Below, piece after piece: positions 24,802 through 32,945 of a stretch of DNA of 64,000 nt. The notes under the pieces are model-generated. The model ran no database searches. It was not told the DNA's origin and saw nothing but the letters and a program-made list of their open reading frames with translations. The stretch's first letter is position 1. Each line of letters begins with the position of its first letter. A program made the translations under genes and the position numbers. Source of the DNA: Pseudomonas panipatensis (GTDB taxonomy: Bacteria > Pseudomonadota > Gammaproteobacteria > Pseudomonadales > Pseudomonadaceae); NCBI RefSeq assembly GCF_900099785.1, contig NZ_FNDS01000001.1, positions 62,001-126,000 on the forward strand, in the 5' to 3' direction.

Positions 24802-25740
24802 TCAGAGCAGGTCGAGCGGCACCTTGAGGTAGCGCACGCCGTTTTCCTCCGGCTCCGGCAGGCGGCCGCCGCGCATGTTCACCTGCACCGAGGGCAGGAT
24901 CAGGCGGGGCATGGCGAGGGTCGCGTCGCGCGCCTGGCGCATGGCCACGAACTCGGCCTCGCTGACGCCGTCGTGGACGTGGATGTTGTCGCTGCGCTGC
25001 GCGCCGATGGTGGTTTCCCAGACATAGCGGTCGCGTCCGGGGGCCTTGTAGTCGTGGCAGAGGAACACCCGCGCGGCGTCGGGCAGGGCCAGCAGGCGCC
25101 GCACCGAGCGGTACAGGGTGGCGCTGTCGCCGCCGGGGAAGTCGCAGCGCGCGGTGCCGTAGTCGGGCATGAACAGGGTGTCGCCGGGGAACACCGCGTC
25201 GCCGATCACATAGGCCATGCACGCCGGGGTGTGGCCGGGCACGTGCAGGGCGATGGCTTCCAGGCCGCCGATGCGGAAGCGTTCGCCATCGCCGAACAAC
25301 TGGTCGAACTGGCTGCCGTCCACGGCGAAGCGCGTGCCGGCGTTGAACACCTTGCCGAAGGTGCGCTGCACGGTGGTGATCTCGCGGCCGATGGCGATCC
25401 GTCCGCCCAGGCGCTCCTGCAACAGCGGTGCGGCGGACAGGTGATCGGCATGCGCATGGGTTTCCAACAGCCATTCCACGCGCAGGCCGTTGTCGTCGAT
25501 GAATGCCTGCAGGGCCTTGGCCGAGCTGTCGTGGGTGCGGCCGCTGGCCTGATCGAAGTCGAGGACGCTGTCGATGATGGCGCAGGCGTCGCTGTGCGGA
25601 TCGCGCACCACATGGCTGACGGTGAAGGTCGCTTCGTCGAAGAACGACGTCACCTGCGGCGCGCTGGCGCGTCCGGCGCGGACCTCGTCGATGATCGTCG
25701 TGGCGCTGGCGAGCGCTTCGTCAGGGCGGCTGGCGGGCAT
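24802..25740 (-). CDS. Persulfide dioxygenase-like MBL-fold hydrolase
   Basis: A 312-residue metallo-beta-lactamase-fold protein of the ETHE1/Blh branch. The metal motif THAHADH is at 94-100, VPGHTPACMAY carries the second His, and MPDYGTARCDFPGGDSATLY is the segment typical of persulfide dioxygenases; LCHDYKAPGRDRYVWETT follows. It should oxidise glutathione or low-molecular-weight persulfide to sulfite with a single iron. ATG 25740 is preferred over TTG 25758 because AGGAG lies nine bases before it. It heads the minus-strand sulfide unit and is divergent from the peroxiredoxin/regulator pair. ArsR control through the shared intergenic region is likely. Confidence 0.88.
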   Translation of the reverse strand: MPASRPDEALASATTIIDEVRAGRASAPQVTSFFDEATFTVSHVVRDPHSDACAIIDSVLDFDQASGRTHDSSAKALQAFIDDNGLRVEWLLETHAHADHLSAAPLLQERLGGRIAIGREITTVQRTFGKVFNAGTRFAVDGSQFDQLFGDGERFRIGGLEAIALHVPGHTPACMAYVIGDAVFPGDTLFMPDYGTARCDFPGGDSATLYRSVRRLLALPDAARVFLCHDYKAPGRDRYVWETTIGAQRSDNIHVHDGVSEAEFVAMRQARDATLAMPRLILPSVQVNMRGGRLPEPEENGVRYLKVPLDLL

Positions 25741-25886
25741 CTGGACTATCTCCTGCAATATTGATGCAGGTCATAATTACATTGTTTCAGTAAGTGTGCA
25801 ATTGAACCAAGGTCGTGAGCGACGTCGACGCCATGGAGCGGGGGCGCTAGCATGGCGAGCCTGTTCAACCGAGGATTTCGAGCACC
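25741..25886. promoter_or_regulatory. Divergent persulfide-module promoter region with two palindromes
   Basis: An AT-rich patch in a GC-rich genome. TGCAATATTGATGCA at 25755-25769 has TGCA ends and an AATATT core. A second imperfect inverted repeat spans about 25776-25804, with AATTACA at the left and TGTGCAATT at the right. BigR/SqrR-type repressors bind AT-rich palindromes in such positions, so one or both are candidate operators. Binding is inferred. Confidence 0.5.
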
Positions 25887-26537
25887 GTGGACCCGATCGC
25901 TTCCGCCACTCCTTCGCCGCCACCGCTGCGCCAGAACGAGCGCGCGCCGGAGTTCCGGGCGCGCAGCACGCAGGGCGACATCGCCCTGAGCGACTACCGT
26001 GGCCGCTGGCTGCTGTTCTTCTCCCACCCGGCCGACTTCACCCCGGTGTGCACCAGCGAGTTCATCGCCTTCGCCCAGGCGCGGCCGCGCTTCGAGGCGC
26101 TCGGCTGCGCGCTGCTGGCGTTGTCGGTGGATGGCCTCTATTCGCACCTGGCGTGGATCCGCGATATCCACGAGCGCTTCGGCGTGACCATCGACTTCCC
26201 GATCCTCGAAGACCCGTCGATGGCCATCGCCCAGGGCTACGGCATGCTCGCCGCCGATGCGGCCGACAGTTCGACGGCGCGGGTCACTTACGTGATCGAC
26301 CCGGACGGCATCATCCGGGCGATGACCTGGTATCCGATGAGCGTCGGCCGTTCGGTGGACGAACTGCTGCGCCTGGTGGCGGCGCTGCAGGCCAGCGACC
26401 GCCAGGGGGCATCGACGCCGGAAGGCTGGCAGCCGGGCGAGCGGATGCTCGAACCGGTGGCCGTCGACGCGAGCACCGCGCTGGACATCGAACCCGCCGC
26501 CGACGAGACCTGGTATTACCGCTGGAGGCGCCCGTGA
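25887..26537 (+). CDS. Peroxiredoxin, 1-Cys/Prx6 type
   Basis: A 216-residue peroxiredoxin. The catalytic motif HPADFTPVCTSEF gives the peroxidatic Cys55, and SVDGLYSHLAWIRDI and TYVIDPDGIIRAMTWYPMSV match the Prx6 branch with its extended C-terminal dimerisation region. It should reduce peroxides, and in this setting perhaps organic persulfides. The GTG start at 25887 has GAGGA about 11 bases upstream. Its stop overlaps the start of the ArsR regulator (GTGA), so the two are coupled. Divergence from the persulfide dioxygenase suggests common control. Confidence 0.88.
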   Translation: MDPIASATPSPPPLRQNERAPEFRARSTQGDIALSDYRGRWLLFFSHPADFTPVCTSEFIAFAQARPRFEALGCALLALSVDGLYSHLAWIRDIHERFGVTIDFPILEDPSMAIAQGYGMLAADAADSSTARVTYVIDPDGIIRAMTWYPMSVGRSVDELLRLVAALQASDRQGASTPEGWQPGERMLEPVAVDASTALDIEPAADETWYYRWRRP

Positions 26538-26953
26538 GTCCGCTCGGCGGTGACGACCTGGAGGCGCTCAAGGCGCACAGCAACGAGGCGGCGGAGTTGC
26601 TCCGCCTGCTGGCCAATCCGACGCGCCTGCTGCTGCTCTGCCATATCGCCCGCAACGAATGTTCCGTCGCTGAACTGGAGCGCGACCTCGGCTTGCGCCA
26701 GCCGGGGCTGTCGCAGCAACTGGCCGAGTTGCGGCAGAACAAGCTGGTGAAGACGCGCCGGGAATCGCGCTCGGTGTATTACACGATTGCCGATGAACGG
26801 GTGCGGGTGTTGCTCGCGGCGCTGCATGGCGCCTTCTGTGGCGGCCCGCCGCCGCCGACGCTGGGCGAGGGGCAAGCCCTGCTCGCGCAACCCACGCAGG
26901 CCGCGCCAGCGGCGCGAGGCGACAGCGCGCGTTTCGCTCAGGTGCGTCGCTGA
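26534..26953 (+). CDS. ArsR-family persulfide-sensing repressor (SqrR/BigR-like)
   Basis: A 139-residue ArsR/SmtB winged-helix protein. The helix-turn-helix is NECSVAELERDLGLRQPGLS then QQLAELRQNKLVKTRRESRS. Cysteines lie at 36, 43 and 102. As I recall, SqrR and BigR sense persulfide through two cysteines 66 positions apart (41/107 and 42/108), and here Cys36 and Cys102 have exactly that spacing and the same contexts (helix 2 and just after the final helix). Metal-site motifs of ArsR (ELCVCDL) are absent. GTG 26534 has GGAGG upstream and overlaps the peroxiredoxin stop. It probably represses this divergent unit until persulfide accumulates. The disordered C-terminus is Pro/Ala-rich. Confidence 0.84.
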   Translation: MSPLGGDDLEALKAHSNEAAELLRLLANPTRLLLLCHIARNECSVAELERDLGLRQPGLSQQLAELRQNKLVKTRRESRSVYYTIADERVRVLLAALHGAFCGGPPPPTLGEGQALLAQPTQAAPAARGDSARFAQVRR

Positions 26954-27081
26954 CCGGCGGCGCCGAACGCTCGTTCCTTCCTACCGCCCCAGGCTTTTCC
27001 GCGCACTGTCGTCCCCGCTCGCCGCGGGACGCGCTTCGCTGCTGCCGGCGCTGCCGGACCGTGCACGTGGCATGACACGCC

Positions 27082-27112
27082 GTGAAGGGGGAGGCGGGGC
27101 TCCCGGCTTCAC
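27082..27112 (-). terminator. Stem-loop at the 3' end of phaG
   Basis: GTGAAGGGGGAG (27082-27093) and CTCCCGGCTTCAC (27100-27112) form an imperfect stem between the convergent ArsR and phaG genes. No T run is visible on either strand, so this is a weak candidate. Confidence 0.35.
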
Positions 27113-27120
27113 TGGCGCGT

Positions 27121-28020
27121 TCAGCCGGCCAGCGCGGCGATCGGCATGCCCTGATGGCTCGGCAGGTAGCTGTCGGCCAGGGACAGGCTGGGCTGGCGCT
27201 GCGGACGCAGGAAGCCGAGCAGGGCGTCGCGGGTGTCATGCCAGCCCTGCTTGTGCTCGACGTCGATGAAGTGCCCGGCGTTGCGGATGGTGTGGAAGCG
27301 GCAATCGTTGATCAACTGCTGGAACAGGCGCGCGTCGGCCGGCGCGGTGTAGTGGTCCAGCTCGCCGTTGACGAACAGCAGCGGAATGTCGATGGCGGAG
27401 AAGCCGTCCATGTAGTTTTCCGCGCTGAGCTTGAGCACCTGGCAGACGTGGTAGTGCATCTGCAGGTATTCATGGTCGTCCAGGCTGGCGACGTGGCGGA
27501 AGTTGTAGCGCTTGAACAGATGCGGCAGGTAGCGGCCGATGGTGTCGTTGACCAGATTGGCCACGTTGGCCCGGTCGCAGCTACCGAGGAAGTCCAGGCC
27601 GCGGTGCAGGTAGTCGAGCATGGCGGCGTTGAGCAGCGGCGAGAAGGAGGCGATCACCGCCTTGCGGATGCGGCTCGGGCGCTGCGCCAGGGCCAGCAGG
27701 GTGGCCACACCGCCCCAGGAGAAGGACATCACCACGTCGGCGCGGAAGTGCTCGATCAGGCCGAGCAGCAATTGCGCCTCGTATTCCTTGGTGATGAATT
27801 CGCCGGGCTGGTTGTACGCCTTGGAACCGCCGGCGTAGGGCTGGTCGTAGCACACCACGTTGAAGTGCGGCTGCAGGTATTTCACCGTTTGCGCAAAGGA
27901 GGCGGTCGTCGACAGCGAGCCATTGACCAGAATGATGGTCTGGCGAGCGTCCTTGTTCGCGTGGAACTCCGTGTAAATCCGATGTTGATGAATCTCGACG
28001 ATGGCGGTTTCCGGCCTCAT
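27121..28020 (-). CDS. phaG: PhaG: 3-hydroxyacyl-ACP:CoA transacylase/thioesterase
   Basis: A 299-residue alpha/beta hydrolase-fold protein of the PhaG/RhlA family. It follows P. putida PhaG closely as I recall that sequence: MRPE start, IILVNGSLSTTASFAQTV, the nucleophile region VMSFSWGGVATLLALA (Ser101), YLPHLFKRYNFRHVASLD and VLFVNGELDHYTAPADARLF. It is nearer PhaG than RhlA (ASLDDHEYLQMHYHVCQVL and a C-terminal extension). It diverts 3-hydroxyacyl chains from fatty-acid synthesis to medium-chain polyhydroxyalkanoate precursors. The ATG is preceded by GGAGG. It is monocistronic, with a long upstream region that contains a perfect palindrome (28104-28123). RhlA-like rhamnolipid function is less likely because rhlB is absent. 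Confidence 0.88.
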   Translation of the reverse strand: MRPETAIVEIHQHRIYTEFHANKDARQTIILVNGSLSTTASFAQTVKYLQPHFNVVCYDQPYAGGSKAYNQPGEFITKEYEAQLLLGLIEHFRADVVMSFSWGGVATLLALAQRPSRIRKAVIASFSPLLNAAMLDYLHRGLDFLGSCDRANVANLVNDTIGRYLPHLFKRYNFRHVASLDDHEYLQMHYHVCQVLKLSAENYMDGFSAIDIPLLFVNGELDHYTAPADARLFQQLINDCRFHTIRNAGHFIDVEHKQGWHDTRDALLGFLRPQRQPSLSLADSYLPSHQGMPIAALAG

Positions 28021-28570
28021 GTCGTTTCCTCCAGACGCAGCTCGAATGTATGCATCCGACCCTCGGATGCGCGAGGACTACCAGGCAGAGGAAAGCGCTT
28101 TGAGGTGACAGCTTCATGTCACCGGCGGAAGTTAATAATTATTTTATTTTCAATAACTTATGTGTTCTGAAAAGCATCGCGACAGCCATGTTCGAGGTGG
28201 CTGTGCGGGGGTATCGCGGCAGGGAGAAGAGCCTCGGCGGGGGAGGTGCCGGGCAAAAAATCTTGTTAGATGTATCGGTGTGACCGGCAAGTCACACATG
28301 GGGCAGAGTTAAGCAGGCCGGTTCGACGGCCGCAAGTCTGTCGCGCGGCTTTTACCGGGATTTTCTGCGTGGCCGTCGGAGGAATCCGACGAAATGCGTT
28401 TTGTCCGGCAAAAGGCCTACGGCCTATTACACTTTTCCCTTAGTCGTTCATCGAGGTTGCCCGCGAATGCCCGCCAGCGCAGTGGGCGCCCCTGGGCAAC
28501 CTGACGAATCCCTTGCCGCGGAAGAGCCGGCTGCGCTCCTCTCAGGCCGACACAACGGATAGGTCGGACC
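28021..28570. promoter_or_regulatory. 550-base intergenic region between phaG and the binding-protein gene
   Basis: No gene is seen here. The region is AT-richer than its surroundings near 28130-28160. It holds two perfect inverted repeats: GGTGACA-N6-TGTCACC at 28104-28123 and GTGTGAC-N6-GTCACAC at 28278-28297. Smaller stems are GTCGGA-GGAA-TCCGAC (28375-28390) and AGGCC-TAC-GGCCT (28413-28425). It should hold the divergent promoters of phaG and the downstream pair. Confidence 0.6.
28104..28123. promoter_or_regulatory. Perfect palindrome upstream of phaG
   Basis: GGTGACA (28104-28110) and TGTCACC (28117-28123) are exact inverted repeats with a six-base spacer, about 85 bases before the phaG start. 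Arm and spacer lengths suit a dimeric regulator. The regulator is not identified. Confidence 0.5.
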
Positions 28571-29413
28571 ATGGCTGTGTCTCCCTTGCTTCGAAGCGGG
28601 CTGGCGTTCGCGCTGGCTGCTTGCCTGTGCGAGCCCGGCGTCGCCGACGATCGCTTCGGCTGCGCGCAACCGCTGCGCCTGGCGTTCTATCGCAATGAGC
28701 TGTTCTACCGCGATGGCCACGGCATAGACCCGGACCTGATCGCCGAGCTGGCGCGGCGCAGCGGTTGCCGATTCGACACCTCGGTGCGCTCGCGCGCCGA
28801 TATCTGGCGGGCGCTGCAGCGTGGCGAGCTGGACGTCGCCACCAGCGGGGTGGCCACCGACGAGCGGCGTCGCTACGCCTTCTTCGTGCCCTACCTGTAC
28901 CTGCGCAACAAACTGATCGTGCCCCTCAGCCTGGCGCCGGACCTGCGCAGCCTCGACGACTTCCAGCGCCTGCCCGGCGCGCGCCTGGGCGTCATCGCCG
29001 GCTACGACCTCGGCCCCTTCTACGACGGCATGTTGAAAATCCTCCGTGGCCAGGGGCGGGTGCTCGATTACCCCGACGATGCGGCGCGCTTCAAGGCGCT
29101 GCTCGATGGCCAGGTGCAGGGCGCCATCGGTCATGAACTGAACCTGGTCGGCAGCATCGCCGACGCCGCCCAGCGGCGGCGCTTCCGCGTGGTCGATGTC
29201 GCCCCCGGACCGGGCGTCGGCCATGGCCTGGTGCTCGCCCGCGGGCATTTCAGCGCGGCGCAGAGCGCCGAGTGGCAGCGCCTGATCGAAGACCTGCGGC
29301 TGGACGGTGGCCTGGCCCGGATCATGCTGCGCAATGCACCGCTGGACGTGGCGGCGGGACTCACCGATAGCGGATATCGCTTCGCTTCCGAGGCTAAGGA
29401 CGTGGCACCATGA
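28571..29413 (+). CDS. Periplasmic solute-binding protein (family 3-like)
   Basis: A 280-residue exported binding protein. A signal peptide (LLRSGLAFALAACLCEPGVA) precedes a type 2 periplasmic binding fold: LRLAFYRNELFYRDGHGIDP, then DLIAELARRSGCRF, WRALQRGELDVATSGVATDE and LGVIAGYDLGPFYDGM, the usual order in amino-acid-type SBP_bac_3 domains. No ABC permease or ATPase is adjacent. Instead the stop overlaps the start of an HD-GYP sensor by four bases (ATGA), so the protein more likely presents a ligand to that membrane sensor than feeds a transporter. The ligand is unknown. Confidence 0.82.
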   Translation: MAVSPLLRSGLAFALAACLCEPGVADDRFGCAQPLRLAFYRNELFYRDGHGIDPDLIAELARRSGCRFDTSVRSRADIWRALQRGELDVATSGVATDERRRYAFFVPYLYLRNKLIVPLSLAPDLRSLDDFQRLPGARLGVIAGYDLGPFYDGMLKILRGQGRVLDYPDDAARFKALLDGQVQGAIGHELNLVGSIADAAQRRRFRVVDVAPGPGVGHGLVLARGHFSAAQSAEWQRLIEDLRLDGGLARIMLRNAPLDVAAGLTDSGYRFASEAKDVAP

Positions 29414-32286
29414 CGGCATTCAAACGCGGCATTCCGCTGCAACTCCTGGTCACCGCAGCCATCATCCTGAGCATGCTGGTGCTGGCCGCCTCGCTGCTTT
29501 TCCAGGGCTACCGCGGCGCGGAAAGCGCCATGGTGGCCGCCGCCGGGGAGGCCGCCGGGCAGCTCGGCGTCACCGTCAACGAGCGTATCCGCCGCCTGCT
29601 CGATCCCGCCGAAGGCGCCCTGCGCCTGCTCAGCTTCGACAGCATCTCGCACACCGACAATCTGCCGGCGCGCCTGGAGCGCCTGCCCATGCTGGTCGAG
29701 AACCTGCGCGCCAACCCCACGCTCGGCGCGGTCTACATCGGCTACCCGAACGGCGAGTTCCTGCTGGTGCGGGCCCTGCGCGAAGCGGTCGTGCTGGCAC
29801 GCCTCAACGCGCCGGACAAGACCGCCTACCTGGTCCAGAGCCTGACCCTCGACCCGCAGGGCGCGTTGCTCGGCGAGTGGCGCTTCTACGACCGCGACCT
29901 GCGCCTGCTGCAGCGCCAGGAACGCCCCGACTACCGTTTCGACCCGCGCCAGCGGCCCTGGTACCAGCAGGCCAGCGCCAGCGACCAGACGGTACTGACC
30001 CAGCCCTACGTGTTCTTCACCACCCGCGAGATCGGCCTGACCCTGGCGCACCGCAGCGTCGACGGCGCGGCGGTGATCGGCATGGACGCCTCGGTCAACG
30101 ACCTCGGCGAGGAAATGAATGACCTGCGCCAGACGCCGCACACCGAACTGGCGGTGGTCGACGGCAAGAACACCGTGATCGCCTACCCGGACCTCAAGCG
30201 GGTGCTGATCCAGCAAGGCGAGGACGTGCGCCTGGCCAGCCTCGACGAACTCGGTGTCGCCAGTCTCAGCCAACTGGCCGCGCTGAACGCCCCCGCCGGC
30301 GTGCCGCATCCCTATTCGGTGGACGGGCGAGCCTGGTACGGCATCTCGGTGCCGCTGCTCAAGCTGGCCAGCAACCAGGCACGCGTGCTGATCAGCATCC
30401 CGGCCAGCGAACTGCTCGCCGGGGCGCGGCGCATGCTGCTGCAACAGGCGCTGTGGAGCGGCGCCCTGCTGCTGCTCCTGCTCGGCCTCGGCTGGCTGCT
30501 CGGCCGGCGCATCGCCCGGCCGCTGAGCGCGCTGACCGAGCAGGTCGGCGCGCTGGCCGCCTTCGACTTCAGCCGGCCGCTGGGGGTGAACTCGCGGATC
30601 GTCGAAGTGCGCGAGCTGAGCCGGGTGCTCGGGCGCATGTCGCGGACCATCCTCAACTTCCAGGCCATCACCCTCACCCTCAGCCGCGAAACCCGCCTGG
30701 ACAGCATGCTCGCCGGCGTGCTCTCGCGGCTGGTCGAGGCCACCGCGGTGCAGGGCGGCGCCGTCTACCTGCTGGACGAGGAAGAACGGCGGCTGAACCT
30801 GGCCTGCCTGGAAAACGGCGAGCACTACCCACCGTCGCTGCCCATCGACGGCATCGAGCAGTCGCAACTGAGCCAATTGCTCGACCAGGCCCTGGATCGC
30901 GACGGGCACTACATGGAGGTCGCCCTGCGCAACCGCAGCGACGAGCTGCTCGGCATCCTGGTCCTGCAACTGCCGGAGGAGGGCGAGCGGCGGCGCACGC
31001 CACGGCAGCCGTTCAAGCGCTTCGTCGAAGAACTGTCCGGCGCCGCCGCGGTGGCCATCGAAACGCGCCAGTTGATCGAAGCCCAGCAGCGCCTGCTGGA
31101 CGCCATCATCAAACTGCTGGCCGACGCCATCGACGCCAAGAGCCCCTACACCGGCGGCCACTGCGAGCGCGTGCCGCAACTGGCCGACATGCTGCTGCAA
31201 CAAGCCATCGACGCCCGCCAGGGGCAGTACGCCGACTTCACCATGAGCGACGCCGAGCGCTACGAATTCCAGATCGCCGCCTGGCTGCACGACTGCGGCA
31301 AGATCACCAGCCCGGAATACGTGGTGGACAAGGCCACCAAGCTGGAGACCCTGTACAACCGCCTGCACGAAGTGCGCATGCGCTTCGAAGTGCTCTGGCG
31401 CGACGCCGAGATCGACTACTGGCGCGGCCGCGCCGAAGGCGGCGAGGAAGGCGCGCTGGCCTACCGGCGCGATGCCGAGCAGCGTGCCCTGCTCGACGAT
31501 TTCGCCTTCGTCGCCCAGGCCAACGTCGGTGGCGAGTTCATGCAGGACGAGGACATCGAGCGTCTCCGGCACATCGGCGAGCGGCGCTGGTGGCGGCACT
31601 TCGACGACCGCCTGGGGTTGTCCCAGGACGAAACCGAGCGCCTCGCCGGCACGCCGCCGGCGCGCCTGCCGGCGGAGGAACGCCTGCTCGCTGACAAGGC
31701 CGCCCACCGCGTGCCCTGGGGCGAGCGCAAACCGCCGGTGGAGAAGGGCGACCCGCGCAACCGCTGGGGCTTCGACATGCGCCTGCCGCCCTGCGCGAGC
31801 AACCAGGGCGAGCTGTACAACCTGAGCATCCGCCGCGGTACCCTCACCGAGGAAGAGCGCTTCAAGATCAACGAACACATTGTGCAGACGCTGATCATGC
31901 TCAGCGCCTTGCCGCTGCCCAGGCACCTGCGGCGGGTGCCGACCATCGCCGCCAACCACCACGAGAAAATGGACGGCAGCGGCTACCCTCGGCACCTGCC
32001 GGGCGAAGCCATGAGCATCCCCGAACGGGTCATGGCGATCGCCGACATCTTCGAGGCGCTGACCGCCGCCGACCGTCCCTACAAGGCGCCCAAGAGCCTC
32101 TCCGAATCGCTGAAGATCCTCGCCTTCATGGCCCGCGACCGGCACGTCGACGCCGACCTGTTCCGGCTCTTCGTGCAAAGCGGCGTGTACCGCGACTACG
32201 GCAGGCGATTCCTGCGCCCGGAACAGCTCGACGAGGTGAACGAAAAGGCCATCCTGGCGCTGCTCGACGAGCCGCTGCGGGCCTGA
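29410..32286 (+). CDS. Membrane HD-GYP phosphodiesterase with Cache, HAMP and GAF-like regions
   Basis: A 958-residue sensor. Transmembrane helix 1 is at about 10-32, a periplasmic dCache domain at about 35-335 (RPWYQQA, FTTREIGLTLAH, VIGMDASVNDL), helix 2 at 349-364, HAMP at 365-415 and a GAF-like region at about 425-550. The HD-GYP part has TGGHCERV, His627-Asp628 in LHDCGKI and HHEKMDGSGYP at 850-860, with IADIFEALTAADRPYK after it. It should hydrolyse c-di-GMP in response to a periplasmic ligand. HD and HHE-GYP are 223 residues apart, whereas about 60 is usual, so some 155 residues (about 650-805) are inserted. It is coupled to the binding-protein gene. Activity with an insert of this size is unproven. 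Confidence 0.87.
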   Translation: MTAFKRGIPLQLLVTAAIILSMLVLAASLLFQGYRGAESAMVAAAGEAAGQLGVTVNERIRRLLDPAEGALRLLSFDSISHTDNLPARLERLPMLVENLRANPTLGAVYIGYPNGEFLLVRALREAVVLARLNAPDKTAYLVQSLTLDPQGALLGEWRFYDRDLRLLQRQERPDYRFDPRQRPWYQQASASDQTVLTQPYVFFTTREIGLTLAHRSVDGAAVIGMDASVNDLGEEMNDLRQTPHTELAVVDGKNTVIAYPDLKRVLIQQGEDVRLASLDELGVASLSQLAALNAPAGVPHPYSVDGRAWYGISVPLLKLASNQARVLISIPASELLAGARRMLLQQALWSGALLLLLLGLGWLLGRRIARPLSALTEQVGALAAFDFSRPLGVNSRIVEVRELSRVLGRMSRTILNFQAITLTLSRETRLDSMLAGVLSRLVEATAVQGGAVYLLDEEERRLNLACLENGEHYPPSLPIDGIEQSQLSQLLDQALDRDGHYMEVALRNRSDELLGILVLQLPEEGERRRTPRQPFKRFVEELSGAAAVAIETRQLIEAQQRLLDAIIKLLADAIDAKSPYTGGHCERVPQLADMLLQQAIDARQGQYADFTMSDAERYEFQIAAWLHDCGKITSPEYVVDKATKLETLYNRLHEVRMRFEVLWRDAEIDYWRGRAEGGEEGALAYRRDAEQRALLDDFAFVAQANVGGEFMQDEDIERLRHIGERRWWRHFDDRLGLSQDETERLAGTPPARLPAEERLLADKAAHRVPWGERKPPVEKGDPRNRWGFDMRLPPCASNQGELYNLSIRRGTLTEEERFKINEHIVQTLIMLSALPLPRHLRRVPTIAANHHEKMDGSGYPRHLPGEAMSIPERVMAIADIFEALTAADRPYKAPKSLSESLKILAFMARDRHVDADLFRLFVQSGVYRDYGRRFLRPEQLDEVNEKAILALLDEPLRA

Positions 32287-32657
32287 ACGGGCGATTCCGA
32301 CCGGGTTGCTCCGCGGGCGCCGGCCCTGGCGGGAGCCCCCGCGGAACGAAAGCCGACGGCGGCGGATAACGCTGCGCGTTATTCGACCTACGGGCTGCAT
32401 TGACAGCCCGTCGCCGTCTGCCTAACGTGTCCGCGCCGCCCAACCTGGGCGGTACGGGATTGGCGTCTCGTTTTCCCAAAGTGGGCCAGAGCGGCAACGC
32501 TCCGGCCGGCATGGTCATGCCTGTGTCATGGGCGGGCCGTGCAGGGCATCTTCGGATGCGCCGGAACTTTGGGCCGGTACGCCAACCTGTACGGCCTGCT
32601 CTCCAGGGTTGGCGTCTTGGCGGGTAGGTGAAGGCTAATCATCCCAAGGACCTACTC
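32287..32657. other. 371-base intergenic region with several stems
   Basis: No gene is seen. TCCGCGGG (32310-32317) and CCCGCGGA (32338-32345) form an 8-bp stem just after the HD-GYP stop and may terminate it. At 32361-32393 lies a GCGGATAACGCTGCGCGTTATTCG-like palindromic repeat of the family seen at 52101. CCGCCCA-ACC-TGGGCGG (32436-32452) is another perfect stem. AAGGA at 32646 is the ribosome site of the next gene. Confidence 0.6.
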
Positions 32658-32906
32658 ATGCCTCACGCACACACGTTCAAATACCTGGATATCGATACCG
32701 CACCTGGCGCCCTCGATCTCTTCGACGCGGCCCAGGCCCGTCATTCCGCGTTGCTCGATATGCTCCAGCTGCTGGCCGGTGCCCGCGATCTCGGCGCGCC
32801 TTCGGCCGAGGTGCTCGCAGGCGCCTTCACCTGCCTGCAGCTGCTGGCCGCGGATAGCGAGCGGCTCTATGCGACGGCGCGCCGGCTGGCGTCCGAGGGG
32901 CGTTAG
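32658..32906 (+). CDS. Small hypothetical protein, 82 residues
   Basis: I do not recognise it with certainty. It starts MPHAHTFKYLDIDTAPGALD and consists mainly of two or three helices (DLFDAAQARHSALLDMLQLL and AEVLAGAFTCLQLLAADSER). The general look resembles the small DUF3077/DUF6124 proteins common in Pseudomonas, but this is a weak resemblance. ATG 32658 has AAGGA seven bases upstream; a longer frame from 32628 lacks a ribosome site. It is monocistronic, convergent with the L,D-transpeptidase gene and followed by a strong hairpin. Confidence 0.6.
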   Translation: MPHAHTFKYLDIDTAPGALDLFDAAQARHSALLDMLQLLAGARDLGAPSAEVLAGAFTCLQLLAADSERLYATARRLASEGR

Positions 32907-32945
32907 TCGGAAGCGCCAGGCTCGCCACGGGCGGCCTGGGCAGGT

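Noticed and set aside
22810-25764. A 984-residue plus-strand frame opposite the sulfide genes
   Set aside because: Antisense to TSUP, SQR and dioxygenase genes, which have full catalytic motifs.
27121-28020. RhlA, rhamnolipid synthesis
   Set aside because: The sequence is nearer PhaG (YLPHLFKRYNFRHVASLD and the longer C-terminus) and there is no rhlB or rhlR nearby.
28279-28296. CRP/Vfr site upstream of the binding-protein gene
   Set aside because: The TGTGA and TCACA halves are eight bases apart, not six, so the standard CRP/Vfr spacing is not met.
29131-32400. A 1089-residue minus-strand open frame
   Set aside because: It mirrors the HD-GYP gene; its composition (Gln, Gly, Arg, Asp, His) has no domain, while the plus strand has intact motifs.
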